Below, in pieces: positions 33,901 to 35,744 of a stretch of DNA of 35,744 nt. Under the pieces are notes generated by a model. The model was not told the DNA's origin, ran no database searches, and saw nothing but the letters and a program-made list of their open reading frames with translations. Both the position numbers and the translations under genes were made by a program. The stretch's first letter is position 1. Every line of letters starts with the position of its first letter. Origin of the DNA: Candidatus Coatesiibacteriota bacterium (GTDB lineage Bacteria > JAFGND01); contig JAFGND010000067.1 of the NCBI GenBank assembly GCA_016927185.1, positions 1-35,744 on the forward strand, read 5' to 3'.

Positions 33901-34726
33901 AAATAAAACTGACCTGATTTATCTAATTCTGCCTCGTTCTTTGAAGGAGCTGACAAGGACAGCAGTGTTTCTTGTTATTGCGTTTTCAGCTTCTTTCCTG
34001 ACATATTATTTTTCTACAGGACTGGTTCATGAATTGTCAGTTATTGTAGATTACAACAGGACAATCAGAAGCAAGATGGATGAATCCTCCATAATATTAA
34101 TGCTTCTTGAAAGACTGAAAAGCAGGCAGATGATATCCGAACTTCCTGCAGAGATGAAAATAAATGAAAACAATATAATGAGTTATATTGGCTGGGAGAT
34201 AATGGAAAGAGATGAAAACAGCACGAAACTCAAGCTGAAAATTATTACAAAGGACAGGAATTTTATAGAAAGAAACGGCAAGCAAATAATAGAAAAGGTT
34301 GTCAGGAATTACAATGAATGGTTCATGTTAAGGCATGAAAGCAGGAAAGCAAGTATTGAGGATCAATATAATGAGATATATTTCAATTATTCTGCAAAGC
34401 TGGAGAATTTTCTTTATCCGCTTCTTGAAAGAAATCCGGGAAGACAGGAATTGCTTGACAGCCTTATACAGAAACAGACTGCAGATTCCAATATAGTGGT
34501 ATTTTTAGCTGATTTTTATAAAAAGCAGCATTTCTATATAAGTTATAACAAAATGCCTGCCGAGGTTTTTTATTACAAGCACAGTGATATAAAGAAAAGA
34601 ATTGCAGGAAAGGGAAGAAAACAGAATATAATAATTCTTCTGACAATAATATTTTCTGCACTCATTTTCAATGGTTTCATGAAATATTTTGATATAAAAA
34701 GAGACAGGGGGAACAGGAATGTATAA
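33866..34726 (+). CDS. Wzz-like membrane protein with two transmembrane helices
   Basis: I recognise no exact family. The 286-residue chain has a transmembrane helix at about 33-52 (VFLVIAFSASFLTYYF), a mostly hydrophilic helix-prone central region (about 60-255), and a second helix at about 258-277 before a basic tail (KYFDIKRDRGNRN). This topology resembles Wzz polysaccharide chain-length proteins, but the conserved Wzz Pro-rich second helix motif is not evident. The start is GTG 33866, eight bases after AAGGA, within the recombinase gene. No ATG occurs before the first helix in this frame. The lipoprotein gene follows with an eight-base overlap, so both may form an envelope unit. Confidence 0.6.
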   Translation: MQNTRHTIQELENKTDLIYLILPRSLKELTRTAVFLVIAFSASFLTYYFSTGLVHELSVIVDYNRTIRSKMDESSIILMLLERLKSRQMISELPAEMKINENNIMSYIGWEIMERDENSTKLKLKIITKDRNFIERNGKQIIEKVVRNYNEWFMLRHESRKASIEDQYNEIYFNYSAKLENFLYPLLERNPGRQELLDSLIQKQTADSNIVVFLADFYKKQHFYISYNKMPAEVFYYKHSDIKKRIAGKGRKQNIIILLTIIFSALIFNGFMKYFDIKRDRGNRNV

Positions 34727-35327
34727 ATTAATAGTAATTTTAATGATCATATTGCTAATAGCAGGTTGTGCATCCATATCCAGAGTACATCCAAGGAGAA
34801 TGGATTTGAGGGAATTTTCCATAAATGATACACAAGTTGACAGAGACAGGATACAGCCTTACAGGGAAGATGATTATCCTTTTGATAAAAGGCTTTATAC
34901 AGATGAGAATATAGAGATTTCTTGCTGGACAGATGGAAGACGGTTTCTTTTCTATCTTGAGAACAAGACAAAAAGCGATATTAAATTCACATGGAATGAC
35001 TGGGAGTATCTGGATCCAAAAGACATGTCGCTGAAGGTGATTGGTAATGATGTTCAAAGCAAATCCAAACAGAATCCCGAGACAATTACTGTGCTTTCAG
35101 AGCAGAAAAGGACTTTCTGGTTTGCACCAGTTGTATTCAAGATGGATGAAAAAACCAAGCAGAAAGTGGCAATAGTATATACCAAGGGATTGTTTCTTGA
35201 AGAGGATTATGGCAAGGACATCTTGATAAAAGCTGTATTCACTATTAATGGAGTGATAAGAAATCTAAGATTCAAATACTGGATAGGGGAGGAAACAAGC
35301 ACTCAGGAAAAAAAGGACGATTTTTAA
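34719..35327 (+). CDS. Lipoprotein of unknown function
   Basis: The 202-residue product begins MYKLIVILMIILLIAGC, a clear lipoprotein signal with Cys17 as the acylated residue. The mature part has a charged linker and then an Ig-like, beta-rich segment from about 65 (IEISCWTDGRRFLFYLENKT to VIRNLRFKYWIGEE, quoted at the edges only). It includes phrases typical of bacterial beta-sandwich domains (FYLENKTKSDI). The tail is Lys- and Asp-rich. GGGGGAACAGGA precedes the ATG. It is the last gene of the run from citDE, coupled to the Wzz-like gene. No catalytic motif is visible. Confidence 0.7.
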   Translation: MYKLIVILMIILLIAGCASISRVHPRRMDLREFSINDTQVDRDRIQPYREDDYPFDKRLYTDENIEISCWTDGRRFLFYLENKTKSDIKFTWNDWEYLDPKDMSLKVIGNDVQSKSKQNPETITVLSEQKRTFWFAPVVFKMDEKTKQKVAIVYTKGLFLEEDYGKDILIKAVFTINGVIRNLRFKYWIGEETSTQEKKDDF

Positions 35328-35486
35328 ATTACTTGGTAACCTCCTTTGTCAATTTTTTAGTGCTTCCATAAAGGAACTTTTGAATATAATTTAAAATTGG
35401 TGAACTACCATGCTTTTCAATCATCTATCTGAAGTAAAATCATTGAATATTAAAAGGAAGTTTGTAGTTTTCCAAAGGAGTAAAAA

Positions 35487-35650
35487 ATGAAATCATACAT
35501 GAAACCAGTAATAATTTCTGAAGCAATTTTAGAAAAGTAGCACTTCTTTGTATTGATTATATATATTATACCAAGGACTATGAAGGTTGCAAAGATGATT
35601 ATTTAGGAAGAGGAAAAGAACACACTATTTGTGCAGAATTATCAAGTTAA
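35487..35650 (+). pseudogene. Second three-Cys peptide gene, interrupted by a one-base frameshift
   Basis: AAAGGAG at 35474-35480 and a six-base spacer precede ATG 35487. The frame reads MKSYMKPVIISEAILEK and stops at TAG 35538-35540. One extra A in the AAAA run at 35533-35536 would turn GAA-AAG-TAG into GAA-AAA-GTA and continue ALLCIDYIYYTKDYEGC, then KDDYLGRGK and CAELSS, ending at TAA 35648-35650. The repaired 54-residue product aligns without gaps to the peptide at 9946-10113 (28 identities, all three Cys kept). The preserved second half suggests a very recent lesion, an assembly or homopolymer error, or phase-variable expression. No modifying enzyme lies next to this copy inside the window. 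Confidence 0.7.
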
Positions 35651-35693
35651 TCAGCTTTAGAAACTAAAAAATAAATCAGTATTAACTTCCAGT

Positions 35694-35708
35694 AGAAAAG
35701 GCTTTTCT
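35694..35708 (+). terminator. Weak hairpin after the second peptide gene
   Basis: AGAAAA and TTTTCT pair around GGC and are followed by TTAG. The stem is short and AT-rich, so termination would be weak at best. Confidence 0.25.
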
Positions 35709-35744
35709 TTAGTAGAATTGTTCAATTTTTAACCTCACCCCGTC

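Larger units (their letters stand above)
35328..35744. other. Right-edge region with a frameshifted peptide gene
   Basis: Apart from the broken peptide gene at 35487-35650 I see no gene in these 417 bases. The 159 bases before it are very AT-rich and have no clear terminator for the lipoprotein operon. After it a weak hairpin (35694-35708) precedes the window end. Confidence 0.5.

Overview
The window is a gene-dense, AT-rich bacterial chromosome segment with about 29 intact protein genes, two broken genes and no rRNA, tRNA, CRISPR or IS element that I can see. Three proteins end in a type IX secretion (Por)-type sorting domain. There are also an archaeal-type phosphoglycerate mutase, an NtrC-type sigma-54 activator, a fused citrate lyase ACP/beta subunit and several lipoproteins. 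Together these suggest an uncultured anaerobic bacterium of the FCB group or a related candidate phylum (Cloacimonadota- or WOR-3-like). That placement is inference; no marker gene in the window settles it.

Left third (1-9949): a B12-binding radical SAM protein stands alone. It is followed by what looks like a nitrogen region: a small double-knuckle Cys protein plus glutamate dehydrogenase behind a well-matched sigma-54 promoter, a cytoplasmic histidine kinase with an NtrC-type regulator, a decayed small gene, and a divergent cyanophycin synthetase-like enzyme. The regulator is an obvious candidate activator for the sigma-54 promoter beside it.

Middle (9946-15325, all minus strand): a radical SAM/SPASM enzyme, a membrane glycosyltransferase and a 55-residue three-Cys peptide form one apparent operon. 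The peptide gene is too short for ordinary gene callers. A second member of the same peptide family, about 52% identical and without gaps, sits at the far right end (35487-35650). It is interrupted by a single-base frameshift in an A-run. This pair, with its candidate modifying enzymes, is the best candidate for an undescribed system here. Upstream are GmhB-like phosphatase, ApgM-type phosphoglycerate mutase and a DraG-family ADP-ribosylglycohydrolase. Two copies of a 22-bp hairpin repeat lie between the two groups.

15598-22415 holds four exported proteins: an alpha/beta hydrolase, a RanBP2-type zinc finger fused to a WD40-like propeller, a PQQ-type propeller, and a repeat protein. Three carry sorting domains. 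From 30037 down to 22403 runs a tightly overlapping seven-gene minus-strand operon: GH-like lipoprotein, biotin ligase, Tat-type metallophosphoesterase, NAD(P)HX repair enzyme, RmuC, GatB, PgpA. From 30232 rightward, citrate lyase (fused CitD-CitE, then CitF), a Xer recombinase, a Wzz-like membrane protein and a lipoprotein overlap end to end. The broken peptide gene closes the window.
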